The notes under the pieces are model-generated. The model had not been told where the DNA came from. It saw only the letters and a program-made list of their open reading frames with translations, and ran no database searches. This document shows positions 28,301-39,313 of a DNA stretch of 64,000 nt, piece by piece (within the stretch, counting starts at the first letter, position 1; each line of letters begins with the position of its first letter). A program made the translations under genes and the position numbers. This stretch comes from Gavia stellata (taxonomy: Eukaryota > Chordata > Aves > Gaviiformes > Gaviidae), in the NCBI RefSeq assembly GCF_030936135.1, contig NC_082594.1:110089020-110153019 (forward strand), given 5' to 3'.

Positions 28301-28992
28301 TCAAAAGTGTAAAATAAGCGCTTAGTTTTCCCCCCTCAATGCCACATTCTTAATTATAAGAAGGAAGAAGTGATACAGAAACCTAAGGAGATTGGTTGGG
28401 GTGATGAAAGAAGAGGACTGGAGAATGGGGAATCTTCTTTAACTTAATATAAACAAACTTGTGGATTTTTTTTTTAATATAAATTATTGTTGAATGTAGG
28501 TAGCTCCCCACCCCACTTTTAAGTGCAAATGTAGAAAAGGTTGTGTCTGGCAGAGCAGGGGAAGGAGCTCAAGGAGCTGATTCTATACTGGATGCCTTCA
28601 AAGGCTAAGAGTGGGAGGTGTAGCTTAGACTTTGAGATTGCAGGAGTTGAAACTGATTTTTACATCATGTTTATACCTTCCAGATATGGGTGGTTGCAGA
28701 GATTGAAGGCTAAATTAGAGCCTACGGTAATAAAGGTAGCCAAGTGGAATTATTAACAGACAGCTGATTAAGGCAACTTTAAAGGATGTTTTTCACCATT
28801 TAAAGATGTTTCCAGACATCACTTTGCTCTTAAATGCACGTTAAAAAAATTCTCTGCTCTGCAGACAGCCAAAAAGCTGTGCTTGTGAATGTTAAAAATG
28901 ACCTTGAGCGGAAGAACTCAAAGGTTGTTGGTGGCTTTGTAGTGAATAAAATAAACTGGCACAGCAATGAGAAAAACCTGCATTAAGGTTCA
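22331..28992. other. Non-coding, weak repeat traces
   Basis: No coding sequence is recognised. Simple features are a short TG run near 22380, a C13 run at 28223-28235 and an A13 run near 25461. Sequence around 24490-24535 (GGGAAAACTGTGGC) faintly resembles a MIR 3' half, and 27335-27385 (CTGTTGACTTTAATGTGAG) faintly resembles the palindromic sauropsid repeats. Neither is strong. Confidence 0.45.
28223..28235. repeat. C13 homopolymer
   Basis: Thirteen consecutive C bases; likely length-variable. Confidence 0.85.
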
Positions 28993-29083
28993 GGGCCCTG
29001 ATTCAGCAAAACACACGTAATCTTAAACATGGATACAGCCCTTACTCTTCTGTGAATGCTCATGTAATTCCTGATCAGGACAC
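28993..29083. repeat. Palindromic MITE-like repeat fragment
   Basis: It opens with GGGCCCTGATTCAGCAAAAC and CTTAAACATG and closes with CCTGATCAGGAC. This is the pattern of an old palindromic repeat common in sauropsids, whose ends read GGCCCTGATTCAGCAAAGC in both directions. The copy is decayed. Confidence 0.6.
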
Positions 29084-29578
29084 AAGTTAAACACTAGAAT
29101 AAAGCATATTCATGAGTGTATATAATATGAAGTGTTGATGATGTCCTTAGATGGGTATCTGAGATGTCTGAAGCAGGAAATGAACCCCCCAAAATGAGTA
29201 GTGCTATCTGTGCAAGTAGTCAGTCTTGCTCTTTTGAGATGCACCTTTTGGAGAGGGGTCCCCAGGTTTGGAAGTTACTGCTTTTGGCAAAACATCTGCA
29301 GAAGATTGTTGCTGTGAGTGTTTGAGAGTTGTTGGGAGAACTAAATTAAGTCTCTGGTTTTACTAGCAAGGTGCAAAAGATGCCTGGGTATTAATTGAGA
29401 TCTTAGTAGAATAAGGTTATTTCCTTTGTAACCGTATAAACACTAATAATCTATTAAGACTTTTTTTCTTCCCTGTGGATATGGAAAGAATCACTGTATT
29501 TGATCACTTTAATCTACATTATTCAGTACTTCTTGCCCTTAACTGTTACTCTTAAGCAGTAGTTATAATATGAATTTA

Positions 29579-29626
29579 TTATATACTAGTATAACTGGTA
29601 TATTATATACTAGTATAACTGATATA
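29579..29626. repeat. 24-bp tandem duplication with palindrome
   Basis: Two copies of a 24-bp unit lie head to tail, differing at one base (GGTATA against GATATA at the end). Each contains the perfect palindrome TATACTAGTATA. Confidence 0.8.
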
Positions 29627-30458
29627 TTGCATACTAATTAAGTATACTTGAAACTAAAATGCTACCTTTGATTCTTTGCATCTAATTTCCGTGACTTTAG
29701 TTAAGATGGGTAGAATTCATATAGGCAATTAAGTAGATGTACCTAACACTTCATAATAGTATTCAACTTCATTTTTCAGCTGTGTTTTTCTTTATAACCG
29801 TTCTAAGATTTATCTGTGCTGATGTTTTATCTGTTCTTTCAATACCTAGTTTGTATCTGGTGATACATTTCATGAAAGTATTACTAATGTATTAGTATGT
29901 TAGCACTATAAAGAACAATTTATCACATTTTCCAGTTAGTCAAGTTATATAAAATAAGTAGCCCCCCCTTACCTAATTTGCACTTAAAAAAAGGTCATTG
30001 CTTTACACTATAGCTATCTCATAAGCAGCATAACAGAACGTATAATAATGAGAATCATAATTTACAACTCTTGTCTCTAGAAAATTCTCACGTGTGGTAT
30101 GAGGCCGAGGGCTGCTTTGGATGCTACTGGGAAGTTAGGTCAGCAACATTGGGTGACATGCTCTCAGGACAATTTTTCAACCGTTCCTCGTTAATACTGG
30201 TACCGATGGGAGTATCTGCATTTGCTCCCAAGAGAATGCTTTTGTCAATAGCTTCTTTGCTTTAGCAGATATAGTTTCATTTAATAATGGGATGCAGGTG
30301 GAAACAGAATACATTATATTAAATTCCAACATCTTTATCCCTTTTTTTTTGCTGCGCAGAGGTACACTGCGTACAAAATAACTGCCTTATGCTTAAAGAA
30401 CGTTAACATTGTATAGTCAGAATTGGCAGTTAGGAAATGTCAGAACTAAGGTTGCGTG

Positions 30459-30535
30459 TACAACCTGTACTTGTACGGGTTGTAAAATGCTCGTCCCGTC
30501 CATTACAGGGCTTGCGCGTGCTTGTGCGAGCACGC
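30459..30535. repeat. Two neighbouring hairpins
   Basis: TACAACCTGTAC (30459-30470) and GTACGGGTTGTA (30473-30484) pair over 12 bp with one wobble and a 2-nt loop. GCGTGCT (30516-30522) and AGCACGC (30529-30535) pair perfectly around a 6-nt loop. Confidence 0.75.
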
Positions 30536-32760
30536 CTATGTAGGGAGCCAAGTGGATAGAGAACAACCTGCCTCTCTGCGCTTGCCGTCCATGAGAAATT
30601 GGAGCCGCAAAGACCATTTTTATCAGATGGTTAGAAATGAATGACTGTCCGACTTCACAGATGTTACGGTGTCACGATAGCTGTGTTTTGGGAGTATGGG
30701 TGTGCAGGTTGCCGCTGTAGCTTTTGAGTAGGGGCTAGGTGCTGCGTAACTGCACTTGCTCCTTCTGTCTGTCGTTCTTGGGACAGCTCGATTTAGAAGG
30801 TTTTCGCTGGACTGTTGTGGCCCTGGAAGGAAAGCTGCTAATTTGTATTTTTGGGTTTTGGCTTCTACTTTTGGCAGGGCCACACAGTGTGTCCCATACT
30901 TGGCAGCAACAACTACCTGGCTTGAAAGCTTTTTGTTGCGTCTTTAAATCACCCTGCTCAGCTGGAACATTGCAACACGAGTTCTTTTGTTTTTGTTTTG
31001 GGGGTTTTCACAACACTTGATGTTTGGAAAACCCGTAATATATTTTTGTCTTGTTGCATGCTGGAGAAACCGCAGATGTTGCACGGTCAGCTGTGCACAC
31101 TGTGAAAATACTTACTAATATTTTCTGCTAGCCTAACATGTAACACGTGAACTGTGTAAACTGGTCTCTCCTAATCGCTTTCCTGGTAGCTCTGGGGTAA
31201 ACTGGGAAGTTTTCTAGGAAAGGCAGTGTAGGACCCAGTACTGCAAAACTGTGTAATAGGCTAAGTGATCAAACTTTCTTTTTTATACCGCAGTTGGGTG
31301 CCTGTATTAGCACCCTGTCATTCAAAGGCCACCAAAAGGACACGTTTGTGCAGAAAGAGCAATGAGCCACATGCGTGGATCTGCTCAATCGCCGCAGGCC
31401 CTGAGATGGTGGAGAAGGCACGCGTGGTTGTGTGCCACCTCCAGCCTCCCACTCCCCTACGGCTGTGGAGCAGAGGTGGGCCGGGTCCATAGGGCAGAGC
31501 AAGCCTTGAGCCGGCTCTGAGTAATCCCAGGGGTTGTCCTGACACCCAGGCGCTGCAGGAACGCCGTGGCCCTCTCTCCAAGCATAACAAACGCCTTGGA
31601 AACCTTCGTAGGTCTGCGGAAAAGCCTCTGTATGGTGTGAGTTCCTCCTCTGCTGACACAGAAGGCACTGTTACTGGTATTACTAAAAACTAACCCTTAA
31701 AATTGTGAAAGCCTTCTAACCAGGAGGGTATTTTGTGAGAAGAGCCACAGTCCTCTGGAGTGACAGAGTGAATCTATTTTAGTGGGAGGTGGAGCATAGT
31801 GTTAGAACAGTTGTGACATAACTGCCAAAGCTGTGTCCTTCTTCAGTAAACTTAAATGTGTTTTGTTCCTGTCTAGTAGGCTACAGTACTTAAAAGATGA
31901 CTGTACAAAACCCGACTGAAGGAAGCCCTCGGTGCGGGACCAGAGAAGAATCACAACACCCTCTGCTGGTACGAGTGGCTGCTTCCCCCTCTTCTCCGCA
32001 AGGACGTGCCTGGCAGACGCCCTAGAAATAGTAAAAGACAGTTCTGAAGTGTGATGCTGGCTCCTCTCGATTAAGCTGAGGTCATTTTAACCCATTTGTA
32101 TTTATTTTTTCCTGCAGAAATTTGATAGTTCAATCTGGCGAATAACACCGCCCCTAAAACAGATGAGAAGGTAGTGATGGTTTTTTCTCTGCTTTCAGAT
32201 GTGGGAATCCATGTTACTTCCTAACTAAGCGTACAGAAGGCTACTCCTAGTTGGCAAACTCTTTCTTACTGAAGTTGGAATTGGAGTTTCTGTGTGCGAA
32301 CATGTTTCTGAAGAAAGCGTCCATCCCTTCCATGTCTTGATAGTTGCATTCAAATAACACCGCCAAATCCGCTGGGTAAACTTGTGGTTTCGTAGAGTAC
32401 CCGTGTGTTCTCGGGCCTTGCCTAGAGGTTATCTCTGCACGCTTGCTCAAGTTTTTGGAAAGCCTCTGTGTCGCTTGTCAGACGATGAGCAGTGAAGACC
32501 AGGCAGGCTGGGCGATTCATTCATTTAGTTTTGTTTCCCCAGTATCAACAGTCATGCTCTCAAACGCTTGGTAGGCCTGTCACTATTAATATTCTCTCCT
32601 CTACTTCCTTCTTGGCTCAGGATGACTGAGAAGGAAGTAAGAGGTTAGGATGAGGAGCGGGCACTTTCTAATTTCTTCTCGTAAAACGTGTCTGATGGCT
32701 GCCAGAGGAATCCTCTGCACGGTCCTGACCCTCCTCCTCCTCCTCTTACCTGCCTGGCCG

Positions 32761-33180
32761 AAACACACAACGCGCCGTGGTAGGTGCTGCCGCTTTCACT
32801 CTGGAAAGAAGATCTTCCCCCGCAGTGTGTATGGAGGGGCCGGGACCGTCGGGCGCCGGGCACCCCTCTCCGGCCTGCAGCCGGAGGAGCGAGCCTGCAG
32901 AGGCGGGCTGGGCGGCAGGGGTGCTCTGCCGCAGCGCCCCACACCCCTGGGGAAAACGGCGGTTTATGCTGGGGGGCGGAGAGGGATGGGGGTGGCCGTG
33001 CGGAGAGCCGGCTGAGCGTTCGCTATGAACAGCAGCACCCTTCCTAGGAAACGGTTGCGTACACAATTTCGTTATGAAAGAATGCTGCTGGTGGGCCGGC
33101 GCTCGGCTCCGGGGCTGGTTAAGGTGTCCCTTCCGCCCGCCGGTGATGCGCTGCCTCCTGCGCGCAAGGGTTAAGAGGAG
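32761..33180. promoter_or_regulatory. CpG island, best promoter candidate
   Basis: By eye about 38 CpG in 420 bp with GC near 62%, giving an observed/expected ratio near 0.9. It contains GC boxes such as GGGGCGG at 32973-32979 and GGCGGG near 32902. Mammalian NRIP1 starts at a CpG-island promoter, and this is the strongest island in the window, about 27 kb upstream of the coding exon. A perfect ERR-type site follows at 33380. I see no TATA box and no ideal splice donor, so the first exon is not defined. It could also be an alternative promoter, with the main one outside the window. Confidence 0.45.
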
Positions 33181-33379
33181 ACAGCATCCTGTCAAAGACC
33201 TTGTTTTTAACTTTGCCTCTCACGCTGGCACAGATCCGGCTAAGAGCAGCCCAGATTAGTTCGGAAAACCTTTGAAGAGATTTAAGATGTCCTTCAGCCG
33301 GTTTGAAGGTTTTTGTCTTGCAAATCCAGTACAAGGGCGCCTGCAGGCATCTCGACCCTTGCTGTGCTGCTGATGCAGC

Positions 33380-33396
33380 TCAAGGTCACGCTAACC
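33380..33396 (+). promoter_or_regulatory. ERR element overlapping an imperfect ERE
   Basis: TCAAGGTCA at 33380-33388 is a perfect oestrogen-related-receptor element. Continuing, AGGTCA-CGC-TAACC differs from the oestrogen response element core (TGACC) at one base. Human NRIP1 is known to be induced by oestrogen and by ERR-alpha through promoter-proximal sites, so the position near the CpG island is notable. Occupancy is inferred. Confidence 0.4.
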
Positions 33397-33416
33397 CGCC
33401 CTGTGACATTCAACAA

Positions 33417-33432
33417 CACACACACACACACA
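33417..33432. repeat. Short CA microsatellite
   Basis: About eight CA dinucleotides in a row after CAACAA. Confidence 0.8.
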
Positions 33433-35580
33433 AAATTATGCGGTGGAACTGCTTCAGCATTCAGCCAACCAACAACTTCCTCAGTTCCTCACTAAAGGAA
33501 GTAGTGTGTATTTTTTTTTTTTTTCTTTTTGTCGTCTTTTTTTTTTTGGCTTCGTAGATTTTTGCTGCAGGAAATAATCCAGGATTTCTGGTGTGTGTGA
33601 TGACAAGGTCATTTCTTAATTAGAACACATGTAAAGAACAAAGCTAAATGGCTTCAAAACAGCTTTGTAGTTGATGGAGAGGATTTAAATTATTTAAAGA
33701 GATAGTCACCCAAGTATGATGGAAACTGAATTCTAAACACATTAACTCTTTCAGTACTCTACGGTTTCCATATGCTACTCAAAAGAAAATGTCAAACTTG
33801 ATGAGCATTACTGCATCGGCTGTTAAATGAACATTTTTACATCTATTTATAGTTAGGGTTGTATTATGCTTTATCCTATCAGAGTGATGAAAGAAAGATA
33901 TTTTTTTATTTTGTTTAAAACAGTGAAATACTCTGCACTGGCTAGAGATCAAGAGACAGTCATAGGAAATTGCTTCTTGGAGATCAGTGACTTAATTTCT
34001 ACCACATTTCATATTTCGGTGAATGTATTAGAATAAATGCGTGTGTGAGTACACGTCTGAATTACGGTGCAAGTACGCAGGTATTATTTCAGAACTGCTG
34101 CTGGGAGAAATCTGGGGTACTGTCCTCAGTACCCAAAGTGGTTGCAAGGCATAAGGATATAAAGAAGGTGGATTTGAGATTAGGGAATGGGGAGTGAAAG
34201 GAGAGACTTGACAAGATAAATGGCAACTTCGCTTAGTTTGAAATGATTGTGAGCTGGCTGGAAAGAGGAGGTGGCATCTTAGCATTTGAATTTTGTTCCT
34301 CAGATTTGTTTGTTTCTTTCACTGAAAGCACCTTAATATAAAGGCATTGATAGGGCTGTCTTAACCATAGTTTGAGGTGGTTGTACGTTGATTTAGCCAT
34401 CCTTTTAATCTTATCCTCCTATTTTTTTTTTCTTATTCTGTTTTCTAGACTTCTTGTTCTGTAAATGCCTGGGGGCTGGTAAGATGACCACCCTTCTGCA
34501 GCTGCCTGGGGCGTGGGAAGCCCGAGGTGCCCGCGGGCAGCGCTCGGCCCCTCCGGCTGCAGGGGCTGACCTGGGTGCCCGCCATACCGGAGGAGAAGCC
34601 AGACTTACTGTGGTCTGTAGGACCTGCCTTTTGGTACCAGCACACAGTAACTTGCTAGGCTGGCTGCTTAAGAAAATAGTGAGGGCGAAAAAATACTTGG
34701 AAATTGTTCACCAAGGGAACAAAAGGCAAAAAAAGCGTTGACTATAAACTTTGCTGGCAAACTTTGGGCTATATGTATGCTCAGAGATGTCACCGCATGA
34801 TGCGTCGGAGAACTGAAACGTGGAGAAGTACGTCTTCCCCCTGTAGTCAAAAGTCTAGCGCTTAACTCAGATTTAAGTGTTTCAAGTGTAAAAGAGAGAA
34901 AATTTACTGAGAGTTTATCACTTGTTGTTGTTTTAGGATTTGTTTCGGTTTTTTCTGGGGTAAGTCTTGTTCAGCTGGAACATGAGGCACAGCAAATGTC
35001 AAATGTCGGCTGAAGTGGAGTATGCTTACTAGAGAGAGATTGCTGGCTCTGAGGACCTCCTTGCGAGAAAGGAGGAAACTGCATTTGCCAGGATACAGAG
35101 GGAAGATCAGGCGCTACAACTTCTTTCCTCTTCGGGGTGCTTTTCTTCTTTCCCTGCGCTGTCTGGCTCAGGCGAGGCTTGTGAGAAGAAAACGACGGAG
35201 GAAAACAGGCTCCACGCGAGAAAGATGGATAGGACGAAACTGATGCGCTCTGTGAAATCTGTACGTTCCTGCCCTTGCCTGGGGTGTGCCGTGCCCTTAA
35301 TATTATGGGAGACCTAAGCTCACCTGCTAGTAATTTCTAATTTACTGTCCTAATTCATCGATTTGTTATCGCTAATTGTACTTCATTTACTTCTGTGTAG
35401 TTTCCAGTACCTAAAGGGTTGAAAGGTTGCTGTAATTGGCACCCGCAGCTGCTCTTTCTTTTGACAGGGGATAATTTTGCAGCCTATGCTTTGTGTGACA
35501 GCTGCCTAATTGGGCATTCTCCCCTTGTAGCAAGCCTGCCTCCTCCAGCCTCCCTGCTGACAAATGGTGCTGGATTATAG
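33433..35580. other. Non-coding, no gene recognised
   Basis: T-rich runs lie at about 33511-33550. A GC-rich stretch at 34480-34610 has about 9 CpG in 110 bp. From about 35310 the sequence has many TAATT-type homeodomain words, an E-box next to a TGACAG word (TGACAGCTG near 35498) and little simple repeat, which looks like a conserved non-coding element. Confidence 0.4.
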
Positions 35581-35592
35581 ATGAGGACACGC

Positions 35593-35676
35593 TGACCCGT
35601 TCGACCTTGCTGAGGCAGCGGGGAGGGGCCTCCTGCGACTTGAGGGAAGCTTTGGGTCATTTAAAGGACAAGGTCA
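35593..35676 (+). promoter_or_regulatory. Nuclear-receptor half-site cluster (candidate enhancer)
   Basis: Five hexamers resembling AGGTCA lie within 84 bp. TGACCC-N3-CGACCT at 35593-35607 is a DR3 arrangement on the - strand with one mismatch. GGGTCA at 35654-35659, five bases, then AGGACA at 35665-35670 forms a DR5. AGGTCA at 35671-35676 abuts it directly. DR5 is the classic retinoic-acid receptor arrangement and NRIP1 is a known retinoid-induced gene. Function is inference. Confidence 0.35.
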
Positions 35677-36628
35677 TGAGCCAGGTGGGGAAATGACATG
35701 ATATCACATGACAATAGCCCGATGACACGGTCAGTATGTCAAGGACAAACTCATCAGTATTGATTAATGCTGCTTTTTCCTGGTGTCTCTGCGAAGCCAC
35801 TGGTAATTCGAAAATATTTTGCTAATTTATTCTAGGTAAAGCGCCAAACCTTATTTTTGGGGTTGTTTTTGGGAGTGTTTGTACAGTGTTTTCTTCTCAG
35901 TACCAATCACATGCGAAAGCAGTGTTGGTAAAACCCCGCCAATGATAATTTATAGGGTTCCTCTCAATGTTTTTGGTGACATGGACATCTGCATGTCCTG
36001 TAAGGAAAATGCCAGGACGCACGCATGATGGGTCAGAACTTAAGGAGGGGGAAAAAAAATTCCTTCTTTTAAATTTCAGCATTTCGCTTTTCACTCCTAC
36101 TTGAAATGCACGTGTATGAACCTTTATGAAAACACATGTATCCGCATATGTACGGCTGGCTGGAATGTGGGAGAAGTGTTTGAGTAAAAAGAACCAAGGA
36201 GAAAAGTTAAATATAAATTGAACGTTTAAAGAAAAAGTCTTATATTAGCTCAAGGGTGATACAGTTAAGATAATGCCTTCCTTGCCTATTTTAAGAACTA
36301 ATACGGTATCCAGCTATGCCAGGCAATAAAAACCTGCTAAGTGGGTTTTCAAAAATGTTGTGAATGCAAGTGACAATATTTTGAGAGCATCTTCATGTTG
36401 CATTTCTATGCTAATAAACTTCAAGGTAAATGAACAGCTTGTTTGACATTTGCTATGTTAGACAATAATAAAATGCTTTCTTCTGGAGTAATTAGACTTG
36501 ATAGATTGATTATGTTAAGAGGTAAAGATAAATACAATCAAAAAGAAAACTCTCTCGAACGGAGTTACTGCCTGTTTTTGAACTTTCACGCTATGGGTCC
36601 GTTTTAGCCGATGCCTAATGGTACGTCT

Positions 36629-36932
36629 CACACACGTGCGTGTGTGTGCACACACATGCACACGCACATGCACAATCGGGCGCACGCACGTACAGACAGG
36701 CGCGGCATGCACAGAGTTTCTGAAACAGCCTGTTAAGCCAGGAGAGGAGCGCTCACCTAGGAGCACGGTTCCCATTGCTGTGAGATCTGATTTGTTGTTG
36801 GAAGCTGTTGTGTCTGAACCTTGTCAGTTCACCAGGATGTAATTTTACTCCCCCGAGGTAAAAAGCCGTCAGTGGTAAAGTGTGATGAATTAGTTCACTC
36901 AAGTAGATGCGCGTGCGTGTGTGTGTACGTGT
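36629..36932. repeat. Alternating purine-pyrimidine tracts (CA/TG/CG)
   Basis: Perfect alternation of pyrimidine and purine runs over 46 bp at 36629-36674, again at 36680-36694 and again over 26 bp at 36907-36932. CpG steps are mixed into CA/TG repeats, and the first tract includes the self-complementary stretch CACACACGTGCGTGTGTG. Such sequence favours left-handed Z-DNA and length variation. Confidence 0.75.
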
Positions 36933-37675
36933 TTAATTCTGACCTTGCCGTGCATGTGTTTAGCTGCTCTCGGTGCCCGAGTCAAGCCTGGTGGAGGTTT
37001 AATCCTGTGCCCTTGCACACGTATACTTGATTAGTAGTTGTGGTTATCTCAGCAGAAGACATTCCGCCCTCCTCCTTGTATTGGTCGGGACCCGGGCATT
37101 GGGGAGTCAAGTCGAAGGAGAAAGAAAAGAGATTTTGCATTAGTATTCTATGAAAGCCTTACTGTCTGCAGAACAAATTGATTGCTACAGTCTACCTGTG
37201 CTTGGCACCACTGCTGTGAAAGAAAGGTATGGTTGTAATCTGTTTTATTGTATTACATATTGTGACACTCCAGGAATGTTTTAACATTCGGTTCTTCTAT
37301 GGCACATGCTAGAAGTCTAAGTGAAGAAAAATACGTGAATGAATGAAAAGTATGCGAGGCTGTCGTTATCGGCAGCTTTGTTTACTACAACGAACTGTGT
37401 AGCCCCTGCTAATGAGACAAATTTATTGTATGTGCCAATGGCACCGTAAGGAGATGGGTAACTGAATTCTCTGTATTATATTCAGTTACTCACATCTGTG
37501 TCAGTAGTTGCTACCTACCTACACAGATAAAATTCTAATTAACCTTTTAAGGGGGGGTTGGTTTAGCTTTTAGATGTGAAACATGCTTGAACGTGGATGC
37601 GTTTGCCTCTTTAAATGAAAATGTGGGGGTTTTTCCTAGTTTTTAATCTGCTGCACTGGCCCCACATGCCTACAT

Positions 37676-37688
37676 GGGGGGGGGGGGG
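37676..37688. repeat. G13 homopolymer
   Basis: Thirteen consecutive G bases, a likely polymorphic and error-prone site. Confidence 0.85.
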
Positions 37689-39295
37689 AATGGTGGTATG
37701 TGAGAGGAGGTATAAAAATGTGAAAATCTTAGATGTGCTGCTATGATAAACAGAAGAAGAACAAAGCTGAGGAAAAGTCTTACAGGATTTGAGCCTTCAT
37801 CTCTCCCTCCCTTCCCCCCCCCCCAATGTATAAACATGCACCCATATTTTAATGAGATAGCTAGTGCTCTTCATTTGCTTAACTCAGTTGCAGACTTTAC
37901 GCAATTGATTCTCTGGTTGTATAGATGCTCAGCTGATGTCAGTTGTGTGTTTGGTGAGGAGTATGAAGCACTCCATTAATAAAATTCAGGCTGTTTCAGA
38001 GAGAGCTGTGCTTAGTGCTGCCTTCTTGGCATCCCTGAAGTTGTGTTGGGGATTATTGGGATGTTTGTCTGTGGTCACTTCAAAACATCTGAAGTATCTG
38101 CTCTTGTCATTCCCGACTAATTAAGTTTAGGACAGGTGGCAGAATCCTCCTGGGCATTTAAATCTGCATGTAAACCTAATCTAATAACTTGATGAGAAAA
38201 TGAAAATCCATCTTTCCTGGTGTGTTATCACCATGCACGAGCCACAGAGGTATTTGCGAAATCCTCTCTCTCCTCTTTGTCCTGGCAGGTGACAAGTAAA
38301 TGAGTAGCTTTAAGGAAATGAGGGACTTGGAAAACGCTGTATGCTGAGGAGCAGTCATGCACCGTAATAGTTACTTCTGTCATATGGCCTTGCCGACTTA
38401 AGATTAACACTTTATAGATGTGCAGTATATTTATATGAGCGTACCCTTGAGCTTACATTTTACACCTTGCGAAGAGTGCGAATACAGCCTTATGCGTGCA
38501 AGTCGTTGATCTTCGAGATCCTTTGACAGCTAAGAAAATTTCGAAGAAGCCCGGATAGGGAGGCTCTGTGATGTGACTGACTGTACTCAAATAATGACGA
38601 CTTTAATTACAACTAATCAGTCAAAACTTATTTATTCAAAGCAGATATTTTGTGAGTGAGCTATTCTTCCCCCTGGATTTATTTTTTAGTATATAAACAC
38701 ATGTTGTAATGATAACAAAAGTCGGTAAAGAGAGTTGCACAATTTACACCGCAGATCGCAAGATCAAGGGACTTGACCTTATCTAACAAGATTTTGGAAG
38801 TTAATTGCAGTAATACTGCAGAAATGGTTAAATCTTATCTTAAATTCTGTATTGACTTTTTGTAGATTTTAACCAGTTAGGGGCAGGCGGTGGGGTTCTG
38901 AAGAAGGTGTTAGATAAATACAGGGCAATACTGCATTTCAGTGCAATTAACTTTTGTTCATAAATAATTCAACCTATGACTTTAAATAAATGGTTAGAGG
39001 AAAAGAAAATGACATGTGATTAAATCCAAGTCCTTGAAAACATTTTACCAGTCAAAATTGCTGTGACTGCTTTGAGACTTCTTATAATTCCTCTTTTGAG
39101 TAGAGCCAGTTCTGGGAGTTGTGGGGGTTTTGTTTTGCTTTGGGTTATTTTTGTCAATTATTAATGTATCAATAGAGAGAGGAGGTAGATTCTGTAGATC
39201 ACAGTTAAAAGAGGACTGATGAGCGTATGTTTTTGATATCTCAGTTTTCTTAGTGCCATGGAATATATCAGCTTGGGTAGCATGTGATTTTTCTG

Positions 39296-39313
39296 TTTTT
39301 TTTTTTTTTTTTT
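39296..39313. repeat. T18 homopolymer
   Basis: Eighteen consecutive T bases. Confidence 0.85.

Larger units (their letters stand above)
29084..32694. other. Non-coding, several small palindromes
   Basis: No coding sequence is recognised. It holds a 24-bp tandem duplication at 29579-29626, two hairpins at 30459-30484 and 30516-30535, and moderately GC-rich sequence near 31300-31640 with low CpG density. Confidence 0.5.

Noticed and set aside
34921..34965. Tiny exon between TTTTAG and GGGGTAAGT
   Set aside because: The implied exon is about 22-24 nt and the acceptor has no clear branch point; likely chance.
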